Assembly: GCA_030760725.1 (NCBI GenBank)
Contig: JASWHV010000010.1
Coordinates: forward strand, 35,035,760 to 35,099,759
Reading direction: 5' to 3'
Length of the DNA: 64,000 nt
Source of the DNA: Neostapfia colusana
Taxonomy: Eukaryota > Streptophyta > Magnoliopsida > Poales > Poaceae
The notes beneath the pieces were generated by a model that saw only the letters and a program-made list of their open reading frames with translations, ran no database searches and was not told the DNA's origin. Position 1 is the first letter of the stretch, and each line of letters starts with the position of its first letter. Of the stretch, positions 32,556-42,302 are shown piece by piece. The translations under genes and the position numbers were made by a program.

Positions 32556-33239
32556 GATCCTTGGCGGCAACCATGGCCGCCGGGACCGCCAGCTTCGAGG
32601 TGCTGGTCTAGCCCCCTTCGCCCGGCTCGGCAGGCCGGGCTGTGGGCCGCGGCAACGTCCTCTCGAAGCCCCCTTCAGGCACAGTGGCTCCGGTGGGGGT
32701 CTTCGTTGAGAGGTCGTCAGCTGCGGCCTTGCTAGCGCGCGGTACGTGGTGCAGGTCCAAGGCGAGGAGGTCTGTCTCCACCATCTTGGTTGATAACCAG
32801 ACTGGGAGTCGCCCTGAGCCAACGACTAGCAAGAAGGATGAGCACTTCATACTCTGCTATGTTGTTGGTTGCCTTGGAATTGAAACGCACCACATACCCA
32901 GACTGCCCCCCACGATGGCGTGAGGAACAGTACGCTAGCACCGGCCCCCTGCTTTCGCAAGGAGCCGTCGACGAGCAGCGATCAGTAATGCCTGGTGAAG
33001 GCCAGGGCTCAGGGTCCTGGTTCACCGTCTTCGTGGCCCCCTGAGCCTGCGTTGGCGTCTACTTCAGCCACAAGTCAGCTAGTGCTCGGCTGATGTCTGC
33101 ATGACGGGAAAGGGAGCCTAGCTCAAACTCCAGTAGCTCCGCCGCCCATTTGGAGGCATTGTCCGTCGCGTGGGGGCTGTGGAGGATAGCTTTCAGCCTG
33201 GGGAGACCGCCGGGTGCTTGATACTCGGAGGTCCCCCAG

Positions 33240-33430
33240 GCCGCCTTGGACCTTCCGGGAAGCTCCGCTGATGTCCCGGGAGCTCCGGGGGGTCCCGTTG
33301 GGCGTCCGGGAGGTCCTGTTGGGCCTCCGGGGGGGGGGTCCCGTTGCACCTCCGGGAGGTCCTGCTGGTCCTCCGGGAGGTTGTGTCAGGGATCCGGGGT
33401 CCGGTTTGGGCCTCCGGGGTTTCTTGGTAC
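33240..33430 (-). repeat. Collagen-like Gly-Pro-Pro repeat in E pol
   Basis: Short purine/pyrimidine-biased repeats of the CCGGGAGGTCCT type encode, on the minus strand, runs such as GGPTGPPGRPTGPPGAPG. It lies just before the RNase H connector, where I know of no such repeat in Tat pol. Confidence 0.6.
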
Positions 33431-34348
33431 TTGTTTCTTGGCAGCAAAACAGGTTACGGTGGTATGGGGTCCAGCCACTCTGTGGTGAGGACCACACTCA
33501 CTTCTGCAGCCATCTCCGTGATGCAGAGCAGGAGATGCTCTTCGGGCTCGGGGGCTCCTATTACGGGCGGGGCCGGATTTACATAGGGGCTTTAGAGAAG
33601 CTTCGCTTTGCTAACCCCGGCATAAACCGACTCGGCGCAGCTAGGGATCCCGCGAATTTCTGTTCTTCGCGCCAATGGCTTTGACCCTCTCTGGGTTAGC
33701 CTCTGCTCCTCGGCGTGAGGCCAGGTATTCTAAGGGTTTTCCAGAGGGTATACTAAGCTCACATTTGTCGGATGGACGAAGACTAAGGCCAGGTTATCTA
33801 GTAGGGACGAACCCTGTCTGATCTTGACAATCAATGCCTTCGACACACACCCCAACTGAGTCTCCCATTAGCTCTCCTAATATCTTGTGCATTGCACGTA
33901 CGAAGATAGGGAGAGCATTACTTAGGTCATAAGGCATAGAGGCATAACAGTACAGGGCGACTACTGTGGTAAAGGGTGCCCTTCAACTTCCCCAGACACA
34001 GGGGTCTGGTGGGAACCCGAGTAAGCATTTAGGAAGCACAACATATCACAGCCTGGCATCGAGTCTACTATTTGGTCTATCATAGGGAGAGAAAATAGGT
34101 CTTTAGGGCATGCCTTATTGAGGCTGGTGTAGTCGATGCGCTTCCGGAGCTTCTCGCCGGCCTTCGGGACGACAACATGGTTCGCCAAGCACCGGGGGTG
34201 GCGGACTTTCCGTCCTGTCGGACTGGCTGGACGTCGGGAAAGACCTTTAAATAGTGCTCAATCACCTCCCTAGGGATCTCTGGCCTCCGCAATGGCTGTC
34301 ATGCAGCTCATCGACATTGTGCCGGAGGGGGGCAACGAGCGCGCCTTC

Positions 34349-36841
34349 CTATTTGCTATCCAGGCCCCCGGCTACCCGGGTGGTCTGGGTGGCATCGGCG
34401 GTGATTTGGACGAGCCTTGTGGGCACGTCATCCTCATCGAGGGGTTGCACGCGGGGTGCTGTGGTAGAGGCGCGGTGGCGTGCACTTGGGTGGAGCTGGT
34501 TTGGTTCTGCACTGCCGAGGGTTGGCGCTCTAGTTGCTGTAAGCGCCTGAAGCTTTTCCAAGGCTAACACTGCGGCAGCACGGTCTCCACAAACCTTGAG
34601 GACGCCTGTTGGTGTAGGCATCTTCAAGACAAGGTAGCCGTAGTGGGCTACTGCCATGAATCGGTACAGGGCTGGCCTGCCGATTATGGCGTTGAAGGGG
34701 AGGTCAATCTCGGCCACGTCGAACAGAATGTACTCTGTCCGGTAGCTGTCCGGTGCCCCAAAGGTCACCGGGAGGCTGATGTGGCCGTAGGGAACGACCT
34801 GTCCCGGCCCTACCCCTGAGAACGGGCTCGATGGAGCGAGCTTGGCCATTGGGATCTGCAGCTTCTGGAAGGCTGCGCGACTGATGAGGTTCAGTCCAGC
34901 CCCGCCATCCACCAAAACGTGGTACATCTTCACGTTGGCGATGGTGGGGGCCACCACGAGCTGCAGTTGGCCGGCCCCAGCCATGTTCCTGGGGCAGTCG
35001 GTGTCATCGAAGCTGATGGGGGTTCCCATCCACCTGAGGTGCGGTGCTGCACCTGGGAGGGGAGCCACCGACGCTACCGCTCGGCGCAAGGCCTTAGCCA
35101 TGCTTCGGGACGGGGGGTCAGCGGACCCGCCGAAGATGACATAGAGCATCTTCCGGTGCTCATCATCACTGGAGCTGGAGCTCCCATGATTGCGCACTTC
35201 CTTTACGGCGCGCTGAAGCTCCTGGAACTCCACCTGGCGGTCGACGCCGTCTCGGGCTTTGACCTTCTGCTTGCCCTCCCTTTGACTGTAGAGTGGGGCA
35301 TCAGTTAGGGGCTGCTTCCCTTTCCGGAAGCGCTCCGCGAGCTTCTTGATTTCCCGGCATTTGGCAGCGGTATGATAACTGGTGCCATGCACAGGGCATA
35401 ATTCATCCTGGCCCCCGTCTGGGGCCGGTGATTTTCGCAGCCTCTTGTCGGGGCGCGGCCCCCGAGCTCCACTGGGCGCCACTGTTGTGGCAACGGGGAC
35501 CGCGGCTGATGACTTTATCTTGCTTCCGCCTCCGCTCTTGATCTTCCTGCCGCTTCCGTACGAAGCGTCGCCGGATCCCGGCTGACCCCCTGGCTTGGGG
35601 GCCGGCAGAGAGTGCCAGTTCCGCCCTTCGGCTGCTCTGGCACACTTGTCCGCCAGGCTGAAGAGTTCTGAGACATCGCGGACCTCCCTGGTCGCGAGCT
35701 TCTCGAGCAGCTTCTTGTCCCGAACGCCTTCCCCGAACGCCACCACCACAGAAGCGTTCTGGATGTGTGGGATGGTGTTCCGCACCTGGGAGAACCGCTG
35801 GATGAACGAGCGCAGCGACTCCCCTGGTTGTTTTTGGATGGCGTGGAGGTCAAGCTCCGTGCCGGGACGGGTGTAGGAGCTGCCGAAGTTGGCGACGAAC
35901 TGCCGGCAGAGCTCTTCCCAGGAAGTTATGGACCCCTGAGGTAGATTCATGAGCCAAGACCGAGCTGGACTGGTCAAGGCGACGGGGAAGTAGTTGGCCA
36001 TGACAGCCTCATCCTTTCCTGTGGCAAGTACGGCGGTGGAGTAGATCTGGAGGAACTCCGCCGGGTTGACGCTACCGTCGTACTTCTCAGGTAAGTGCGG
36101 GCGAAACTTGCGTGGCCACCTCGCGAAGCGAAGGCGGGGTGCAAGGGCCTCATATCCTGCACCTGCTGCTGCAGGTATTGGCGCTGCGAACGCTTGGTTC
36201 GCGCTTGGCACCGTGTATCCCGGCATGGGCAAGGCTGCACCATAGACTGGGGGCACTGCTTGTGGCGCATATGGTTGTGGCATATGCTGCGAGGCATATG
36301 CTTGAGGCAGGGCTCGCGTGGCGAAGACCTGCCCTCCAGGTTGTGTCGAGGCTGACGACATGCTGTCGCCATCCTCATGGTTGCGACGCCTTTCTCGACG
36401 TCGCTCGAGGTACACCCGGGCATCCTGGCCCAAGTGGCACCGTTCCAGCTCCCTTCTCAGGTCCGTTGACGGGAGCCTGGAGGAGCTGGAATCCTCCGTT
36501 TGCCAGTCAACCGTGGGCGTGCGCGTCAGCGACACAGCCGGTTGTCCTGGGCGCCGTCCTCGCCGAAACCGAGGGTTCTCGGCGGCGTCGACGAGGCGGT
36601 CCACCTCGCGGACCCATTGCTGGGTCGCTGAATGGGGCGCATCCCCCGCAGGTGGGTTGCGCAGCAGTGCTCTTGCTGCAGCTAGCGCACCCCCATGGTG
36701 TACGCTCAGCGCTGCAGAAGATCTCACACTGGTCGGAGCCTGCATCGCCGGAGTCGGCGTTGCCGGAGTCGGCTGCTGGCTACCAGCTTGTGCCGACACA
36801 CTCCGTCCTGAGTGTGTCGACATGTACTCCCCGCTGGTCAC
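34349..36841 (-). CDS. Gag-protease frame of element E
   Basis: 830 codons open from GTG 36841; the first ATG in frame is six codons later (MSTHSGRS). A conserved upstream ATG (near 36895) is separated from it by an in-frame TGA. Residues 1-235 are low-complexity and hydrophilic. About 237-400 is the gag capsid core (RFARWPRKFRPHLPEKYDGS, SWLMNLPQGS, ELDLHAI, SFIQRFSQVRNTIPHI). Near 481 is CPVHGTSYHTAAKC, the CX2HX4HX4C knuckle of the Tat lineage. Near 644 is the aspartic protease site HVLVDGGAGLNLIS. The frame stops after the protease, at residue 830, and RT is in broken frames beyond. A related but more damaged copy is G. Confidence 0.85.
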   Translation of the reverse strand: MTSGEYMSTHSGRSVSAQAGSQQPTPATPTPAMQAPTSVRSSAALSVHHGGALAAARALLRNPPAGDAPHSATQQWVREVDRLVDAAENPRFRRGRRPGQPAVSLTRTPTVDWQTEDSSSSRLPSTDLRRELERCHLGQDARVYLERRRERRRNHEDGDSMSSASTQPGGQVFATRALPQAYASQHMPQPYAPQAVPPVYGAALPMPGYTVPSANQAFAAPIPAAAGAGYEALAPRLRFARWPRKFRPHLPEKYDGSVNPAEFLQIYSTAVLATGKDEAVMANYFPVALTSPARSWLMNLPQGSITSWEELCRQFVANFGSSYTRPGTELDLHAIQKQPGESLRSFIQRFSQVRNTIPHIQNASVVVAFGEGVRDKKLLEKLATREVRDVSELFSLADKCARAAEGRNWHSLPAPKPGGQPGSGDASYGSGRKIKSGGGSKIKSSAAVPVATTVAPSGARGPRPDKRLRKSPAPDGGQDELCPVHGTSYHTAAKCREIKKLAERFRKGKQPLTDAPLYSQREGKQKVKARDGVDRQVEFQELQRAVKEVRNHGSSSSSDDEHRKMLYVIFGGSADPPSRSMAKALRRAVASVAPLPGAAPHLRWMGTPISFDDTDCPRNMAGAGQLQLVVAPTIANVKMYHVLVDGGAGLNLISRAAFQKLQIPMAKLAPSSPFSGVGPGQVVPYGHISLPVTFGAPDSYRTEYILFDVAEIDLPFNAIIGRPALYRFMAVAHYGYLVLKMPTPTGVLKVCGDRAAAVLALEKLQALTATRAPTLGSAEPNQLHPSARHRASTTAPRVQPLDEDDVPTRLVQITADATQTTRVAGGLDSK

Positions 36842-36932
36842 GGTTCACCGTGAACGCGGGGGAGGAGAGCTTGCCGCTGAAGGAAGTTTGGTCATCTTCG
36901 TCGGCAGAAACTCGTCGCACTAGGAGAAAAGC

Positions 36933-36950
36933 CCCCTTCCTGGCACGCCA
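36933..36950 (-). other. Primer-binding site of E
   Basis: Two bases inside the LTR end, the minus strand reads TGGCGTGCCAGGAAGGGG. F has TGGCGCGCCAGGTAGGGG. The 5' TGG fits a tRNA CCA end. I cannot name the tRNA from memory. Confidence 0.75.
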
Positions 36951-36952
36951 AA

Positions 36953-38050
36953 TGTATAAGTGTTCGGTCGACACTTGCCCCGGGCCTGCACTGGGAAGCC
37001 CGTGGAGGTTCTTTTTTCGGTGGGGCTAGTCCCTTGCGGAGAGCTTGCGTGGATGGACGAGTTAGTAAGAGCTTGACGCGGTGAGTTTTACGTGGTTCAG
37101 GCCGCCGGAGCGTAAAACCCTACGTCCATGGCGAGCTATGGAGCTCGCTGTATTGCTTGCTGCTCAGGGCCGGAGTCCTGAGCTTGGGGTGAGTTATAGC
37201 TTGGGAGTGTATGGCTAGCGTATGAGTTGCAAAGTGCGAACCCTTGCTATCGTCGCCTACCCGAGCCTTTTATAGTCCAAGACTCGGCCGGCTTACAAGG
37301 GGAGCCGGGACCCGACAGGTGGTCCCGGGAAGATTGTCTATTATCTACCGTATCTGCAGTTATTCCGGTAGTTGTCTCTGGTCGAAGGCTTCTGAGTCTT
37401 CATCTTGCCGCCCTGCCCATGCCGCATGCTAGTCGTAGTGGTTGATGGCGGCGCAGGCGGCATGGGATGTCTTGTCACGGTGTTTATTGGCTGGCAGGTT
37501 CTGACACCGCGCGCCAGTCTGCCGATGCGACTGGGCGCAACGGCACCTGACAGAGGCGTGCTCCGCGTCTCCGCGTCTTGGGAAGACGCGGGCCTTGAAT
37601 ACCTTGTACGGGCAAGGTATGGGGCGTCTTTACGCCCGCTGCCTACCGCTCGGGGGCAGGCGACGCTGTTCTGCTGGCCACGTGGTGGGCCCGGAGCCCT
37701 CCTCAGAGGAGAGGGGGCCCGGTCCTGCAGGACACGTGAAGCCTTCGGACCTCTCCCCGCGGAGGGGGAGGTCCGGCTTCTGTCGGCCACGTGGCGGGCC
37801 CGGAGCTCCCCTCTGAGGAGACGGAGGTCCGGCCCCGCTGGACACGTGGCGCCTTCGGACCTCTCCCCCGCGGAGGGGGGAGGTCCGGCTTCTGCAGGCC
37901 ACGTGGCGAGCCCGGTGCTCTCCTCTGAGGAGAGGGAGGTCTGGCCCCGCCGGACGCGTGGCGCCTTCGGAGCTCTCCCTGCGGAGAAGGGCGAGATCCT
38001 TAGGCATTTTCCCCTATGCGCGGGGGTACCCCATATCGCGGGTACCGACA
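36953..38050 (-). repeat. 5' LTR of E, 1098 bp
   Basis: On the minus strand it starts TGTCGGTACC and ends TTATACA, an altered end compared with TTCGACA in the other copies. Its U3 repeat array (37670-37990) has perfect GCCACGTGGC at 37786-37795 and 37898-37907, plus ACACGTGGC and CCACGTGG sites. Confidence 0.93.
37670..37990 (-). promoter_or_regulatory. U3 G-box array, LTR of E
   Basis: About three units of the Tat U3 repeat with at least four CACGTG cores. The hairpin halves GGACCTC and GAGGTCC flank Ser/Pro-like CG-rich spacers. This is the richest G-box array of the window together with that of H. Confidence 0.65.
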
Positions 38051-40244
38051 GCGTTGAGTGGAGGTCGATCTCCACCACGTCGAACAGAATGTACTCTGTC
38101 CTATAGCTGTCCGGTGCCCCAAAGGTCACCGGAAGGCTGATGTTGCCGTAGGAAACGACTTGTCCCGGCCCTACCCCTGAGAACAGGCTCGATGGGGTGA
38201 GCTTGGCCATCGGGATCTGCAGCTTCTGGAAAGCTGCGCGGCTGATGAGGTTCAGCCCAGCCCCGCCATCTACCAGAACGTGGTACATCCTCATGTTGGC
38301 GATGGTGGGCACTACCAAGAGAAGTAGTTGGCTGGCCCCAGCCATGTTCCTGGGGCAGTCGGTGGCATCGAAGCTGATGGGGGTTCCCATCCACTTGAGG
38401 TGCGGCGCGGCACTTGGGAGGGGAGCCACCGACGCTACCGCTCGGCGCAGAGTTTTAACCGCGCTTCGGGACGAGGGGTCAGCAGACCCGCCCTAGATGA
38501 CGTAGAGCATCTTCCGGCGCTCGTCATCGCTGGAGCTGGAGTCCTCATGGTTGCGCACCGCCTTCACGGCGCGCTGAGGCTCCTGGAACACCACTTGATG
38601 GTCGGCGTTGTCTGGGGCGTCGACCTTCTGCTTGCCCTCCCTTTGACGGAAGGGTGGGGCATCAGTTCGCAGCTGCTTCCCTTTGTGGAAGCGCTCCGCG
38701 AGCTTCTGAATCTCCTGGCACTCGGCAGCAGTATGGTAACTGGTGCCGTGCACGGGGCATAGCTCGCCTTGGTCACCATCTGGAGCTGGTGACTGTCGCT
38801 GCCTTTTGTTGGGGCATGGCCCCCGAGCTCCACTGGGTGCTGCTGCTGCAGCAACGGGAGCCGCGGCCGGTGGTTTCATCTTGCCACAGCCCCGGTTCTT
38901 GATCTTCTTGCCGCTTCCATAGGAAGCAGCGCCAGATCCGGGCTGTCCTCCTGACTCGGAGGCTGGCTGTGAGTGCCAGTTCCGCCCTTCTGCTGCTCTG
39001 GCGCACTTGTCCGCCAGGCTGAAGAGCTCTGAGACGTCGCGAACCTCTCTGGTCGCGAGCTTCTCAAGCATCTTCTTGTCCCGGACACCCTGTCGGAACA
39101 CCACCACCACAGAAGCATTTTGGATGTGCGGGATGGTGTTCCGTACCTCGGAGAACCGCTGGATGAAGGAGCACAGCGTCTCTCCAGGTTGTTGCTGGAC
39201 AGCGTGGAGGTCGAGCTCCGTGCCCGGCCGGGTGTAGGAACTGCAGAAGTTAGCAGTGAACTGCCGGCAGAGCTCTCCCCAAGAGGTTATGGAACCCTGG
39301 GGGAGGTTCATGAGCCAAGACCGGGCTGGGCCGGTCAAGACGACGGGGAAGTAGTTGGCCATGACGGCCTCGTCCCCTCCTGCCGGATTGACACTGCCGT
39401 CGTACTTCTCTGGCAGGTGCGGCCGAAACTTGCGCGGCCACCTCGCGAAGCGAAGGTGTGGCGCTAGGGCCGCACATCCTGCTCCTGTTGCTGCAGGCGT
39501 TGGTGCCGCGAACGCCTGGTTCGCTGCTGGCACCGTGTACCCCGGTATGGGCAAGGCTGCACCATAGACCGGGGGCACCGTTTGCAGGGCATATGGCTGG
39601 GGCATATGCTGCGTGGCGTATGCCTGGGGCAGAGATCGCGTGGCGAACGTCTGCGCCTCAGGCAGGGTTGAGGCAGACGTCATGCTGTCGCCGGCCTCTT
39701 GGTTGCGACGCCTTTGTTGTCGTCGCTAAATGAACACTCGGGCATCCTTGCCCAAGTGGCATCCTTCCAGCTCTGCCCTCAGGTACGTCGATGGGAGCCT
39801 GGTGGAGCTGGAATCTGCCGTCTGCCCATCAACCGTTGGCGTGCGCGTCAGCGACACAGCCGGTTGGCCAGGGCGTCATCCGCGCCTAAGCCGAGGGTTT
39901 GCGACGGCGACGATGAGACGGTCTACCTTGCGAATCCACTGCTGGGTCGCTGACTGAGGCGCGTCCCCAGCAGGTGGATTGTGCAGTAGCGCTCTTGCTG
40001 CAGCTAGCGCGCCCCCGTGGGGGACGCTCAGCGCTGCAGAGGATCTCACACTTGCTGGAGCCTGTGTTGCCGGAGTCGGCGCTGCCGGTGTCGGCTGCTG
40101 GCTTCCAGCTTGCGCCGACAAACTCCGTCCAGAGTGTGTCGAGACGTAGTCCCCGCTAGTCACTGTCCGTCGTGAACGCGGGAGTGGAGAGCTTGCCGCT
40201 GAAGGAAGCTTCGTCATCTTCGTTGGCAGAAGCTCGTCGCGCAA
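38051..40244 (-). pseudogene. Broken gag-protease of element G
   Basis: Minus strand from ATG near 40218 (MTKLPSAASSPLPRS). Frames 40244-39876, 39683-38493 and 38429-38051 align in order with the gag of E. Damage: frame loss near 39876, where the coding passes into the next frame; an in-frame TAG at 38493 (after MLYVI); and an in-frame loss of 14 codons in the capsid core (NPAGGDEAV instead of NPAEFLQIY...GKDEAV). The knuckle CPVHGTSYHTAAEC and protease VLVDGGAGLNLIS are present. Coding ends abruptly at EIDL where the LTR of E begins. Confidence 0.85.
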
Positions 40245-40273
40245 GGGAAAAGCCCCCTACCTGGCACGCCAAA

Positions 40274-40541
40274 TGTCGAAGTGTGTAGCCGACACTACCC
40301 CCGGACCTGCACTGGGCAGCCCGCGGAGGTTCTTTTTCGGAGGGGCTCGTCACTCGCGGAGAGCTTCAGCGTTAGGGACGATTGAGGGAGAAGCTTGACA
40401 CGGGGAGTGTCGAAGTCTGTGCTCGACACTTCCCCCGTACCTGCTCTGGGCAGCCCGCGGAGGTTGTTTTTCGGAGGGGCTAGTCACTTGCGGAGAGCTT
40501 CAGCGTAAGGGACGAGTGAGGGAGAAGCTTGACACGGCGAG
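40274..40541 (-). repeat. 134-bp tandem duplication at the LTR end of G
   Basis: 40274-40407 and 40408-40541 are two copies of the U5 end, each starting TGTCGAAGT on the plus strand and ending GACACGGnGAG. They differ at a number of positions, so the duplication is not fresh. Confidence 0.9.
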
Positions 40542-41382
40542 TTTTACGTGGTTCGGGCTGCCGGAGCGTAAAACCCTACGTCCACGGTGAGCAGAGGTGC
40601 TCGCTGTATTGCTTGTTGCTCAGAACCGGAGTCCTGAGCTTGAGGGTGAGTTATGTCTAGGGTGCGAGTTGCTGGAGTGTGAACCCTTGCTAACGTTGCC
40701 TATCCGAGCATTTTATAGTCCAAGGCTCGAGTGGCTTACAAGGGGGGCCCGGGACCCGACAAGTGGTCCCTGTGAGATTGCCTGCTGACTATCGTATCTG
40801 CAGTTATGTCGGTAGTTGTCTCTAGCAAAGGCTTCCGAGTCTTTGTTCTGCCGCCCTGCCCATGCTGCAAGCTAGTCGTAGTGGTTGATGACGGCGGGGG
40901 CAGCAGGGGATGTCTTGTCGCTGTGTTTATTGGCTGGCAGGATCTGACATGGTGCGCCAGTCTGTGATGCGACTGGGCACAACGGCACCTGACAGAGGCG
41001 TGCTCCGTGTATTCGCGTCTTGGGAAGGCGCGGGCCTTGAATACCTTGTACGGGCAAGGTATGGTGCGTCTTTACAGCTGCTGCCTACCGCGCGGGGGCA
41101 GGCAGCGCCGTCCTGCTGGCCACGTGGTGGGCCCGGAGTTCTCCTCTGAGGAGAGGGAGGTCCGGCCCCGTGGGACACGTGGAGCCTTCGGACCTCTCCC
41201 CGCGGAGGGGGGAGGTCCGTCTGCTGCTGGCCACGTGGCGGACCCGGAGCTCTCCTCTGAGGAGAGGGAGGTCCGGCCCTGCTGGACACGTGGCGCCTTC
41301 GGAGCTCTCCCTGCGGAGAAGGGCGAGATCCTTACGCATTTTCCCTTGTGTGCGGGGGTACCCCATATCGAGGGTACCGACA
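40274..41382 (-). repeat. LTR shared by the two halves of G, 1109 bp
   Basis: TGTCGGTACCCTCG on the minus strand to TTCGACA. Primer site TGGCGTGCCAGG follows on its left. The polypurine context GGCCCGGGGGCCAC precedes it on its right, exactly as in D1. U3 has only two repeat units (41095-41310). Confidence 0.9.
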
Positions 41383-41877
41383 GTGGCCCCCGGGCCCATC
41401 TCGGGGGAGATAGCGAGCTCGAGGTGGGGCCTCCATCTCTTCTGTTCCGCGCACTTCCTCTATGTCCCGCATTGATTGCTGCCGGAGCACGAACAGTCAC
41501 GGGATCGTGGGAGCGTGCGACCGCTTGATGGTTGCTTTTACTGTGGCGGTTCCCAAGGCTGCCACTTCTGCATGTTGTGGCGCTTTCTTCGGGAACCGCC
41601 AAAGCGCCTTGCCGGCTCATCTTCTTGGGAGACTGACTCCTTGACCCACTGCTTCAGCTGGGCGGCTTGGGTCCACCTGTCATCAGCGCTCGGTCTTGGA
41701 GCCGAAGCGGTTGCCTGTGCGGTGTATTCGAAGAATTTCGAATCGCTTCGAATCGCACCTGGGAAGTTTTAAAAGGGGATCTTACCCGCATCGCTTCCTC
41801 CCTTCGCACTTCCTAGAGCTTGCACTTTCCTTGAACTCTTGCGCCTTTGTCTTCCTGTCCTTGAGCCCTCCCCTGCC
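41383..41877 (+). promoter_or_regulatory. aORF upstream region of G with TATA-like box
   Basis: No gene. TTTTAAAAGG at 41767-41776 is followed by CTTACCCGCAT and lies about 100 bases before the aORF ATG. The same box at the same distance occurs in H (60447-60456). A dedicated promoter for the antisense ORF is inferred. Confidence 0.5.
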
Positions 41878-42302
41878 ATGGCTCCCAACCCGCCCCCCGA
41901 GAAGAAACGCGCTCGATCTCCTCCAGTGGCGGCATCTGTGCCAAGTCGGGGATCCATGGTGCCTGCACCTCCTGCTTCTGGAGATGGCGCTCCATCCGGT
42001 GGCGACCCAAAGAGGCCCCGGGCTCATCATTCCGACGGGACTCCTCTTAAGCGACAACAGGCCGAAGGTTCCCGGACGTCGCGTCCTCCTTCCTCAAGTG
42101 GTGGAGTCTCCAGGGAACCTGCTGATGCGTCGAGGGGAGCTTCTGGAGCGTCCCCTGCTCCGTCAGTCCAGGCGACTGCGGAGCGGCCGTCAGTGGCGAC
42201 GGTGGGCTCTGGGGATCCTACCCCGGCTCGAAAGTCGGGGTTCAGGGCCCGCTGGAGTGTTCGCGCTTCTCGGCCGTCCCTGACTGATTGGGAGTCTGCG
42301 CC
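41878..42302 (+). pseudogene. aORF N-terminal fragment of G
   Basis: ATG 41878 (MAPNPPPEKKRARSPP). About 141 codons in one frame to the insertion of F, with Pro/Ser/Ala-rich, low-complexity sequence and the motif KSGFRARWSVRASRPS shared with D1. The frame then runs on into the LTR of F, which is not part of the gene. This copy lacks the one-base deletion of D1 and so supports the reading frame there. Compared with H it has an extra segment near HHSDGTPLKRQQ. The coiled coil is missing because F cuts it off. Confidence 0.8.

Larger units (their letters stand above)
32551..34300 (-). pseudogene. Decayed RT-RNase H region of element E
   Basis: Minus-strand frames give pieces in pol order. An RT start is at 34292-33961 (MRRPEIPREVIEHYL; VVVPKAGEKL; YTSLNKACPKDLF; FLNAYSGSH). 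Then comes a long stretch with many stops. The RT/RNase H connector follows at 33240-33060 (SKWAAELLEFELGSLSRHA), and RNase H pieces at 33000-32560 (SKATNNIAEYE; LDLHHVPRASKAAADDLSTK). Where Tat elements have FLDAYSG, E has FLNAYSG, so the first RT catalytic Asp is lost. Several frameshifts and stops make it non-functional. The gag frame just upstream is still open, so decay is uneven. Confidence 0.85.
32551..38050 (-). mobile_element. Element E: 5' half of a Tat-type element
   Basis: Reads right to left: 5' LTR (38050-36953), primer site, gag-protease frame, decayed RT and RNase H up to 32551, then B, then the integrase zinc domain at 19412-19018, then D1. It is inserted in the protease region of G: G's gag reads ...EIDL and then stops at the LTR. 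The right target copy would be GCGTT (38051-38055). The other end is outside the window. Confidence 0.88.
38051..42302 (-). mobile_element. Element G: Tat element(s) sharing one LTR
   Basis: Minus strand, right to left: aORF fragment (42302-41878, plus strand), 3' polypurine region, LTR (41382-40274), primer site, then gag (40244-38051), where E is inserted. The LTR thus has a 3'-type neighbour on one side and a 5'-type neighbour on the other. This is an internal-LTR-internal arrangement rather than one simple element. F interrupts the aORF. Confidence 0.8.

Noticed and set aside
36112..37029. 305-codon plus-strand frame opposite the gag of E, and similar frames opposite the aORF and pol
   Set aside because: High-GC sequence gives long open antisense frames. 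The minus strand here has recognisable gag motifs, and the plus strand has none.
40274..40541. Two separate LTR ends, i.e. two LTRs side by side
   Set aside because: Both copies share identical limits of 134 bp and only one has the primer site next to it, so a tandem duplication within one LTR is simpler.
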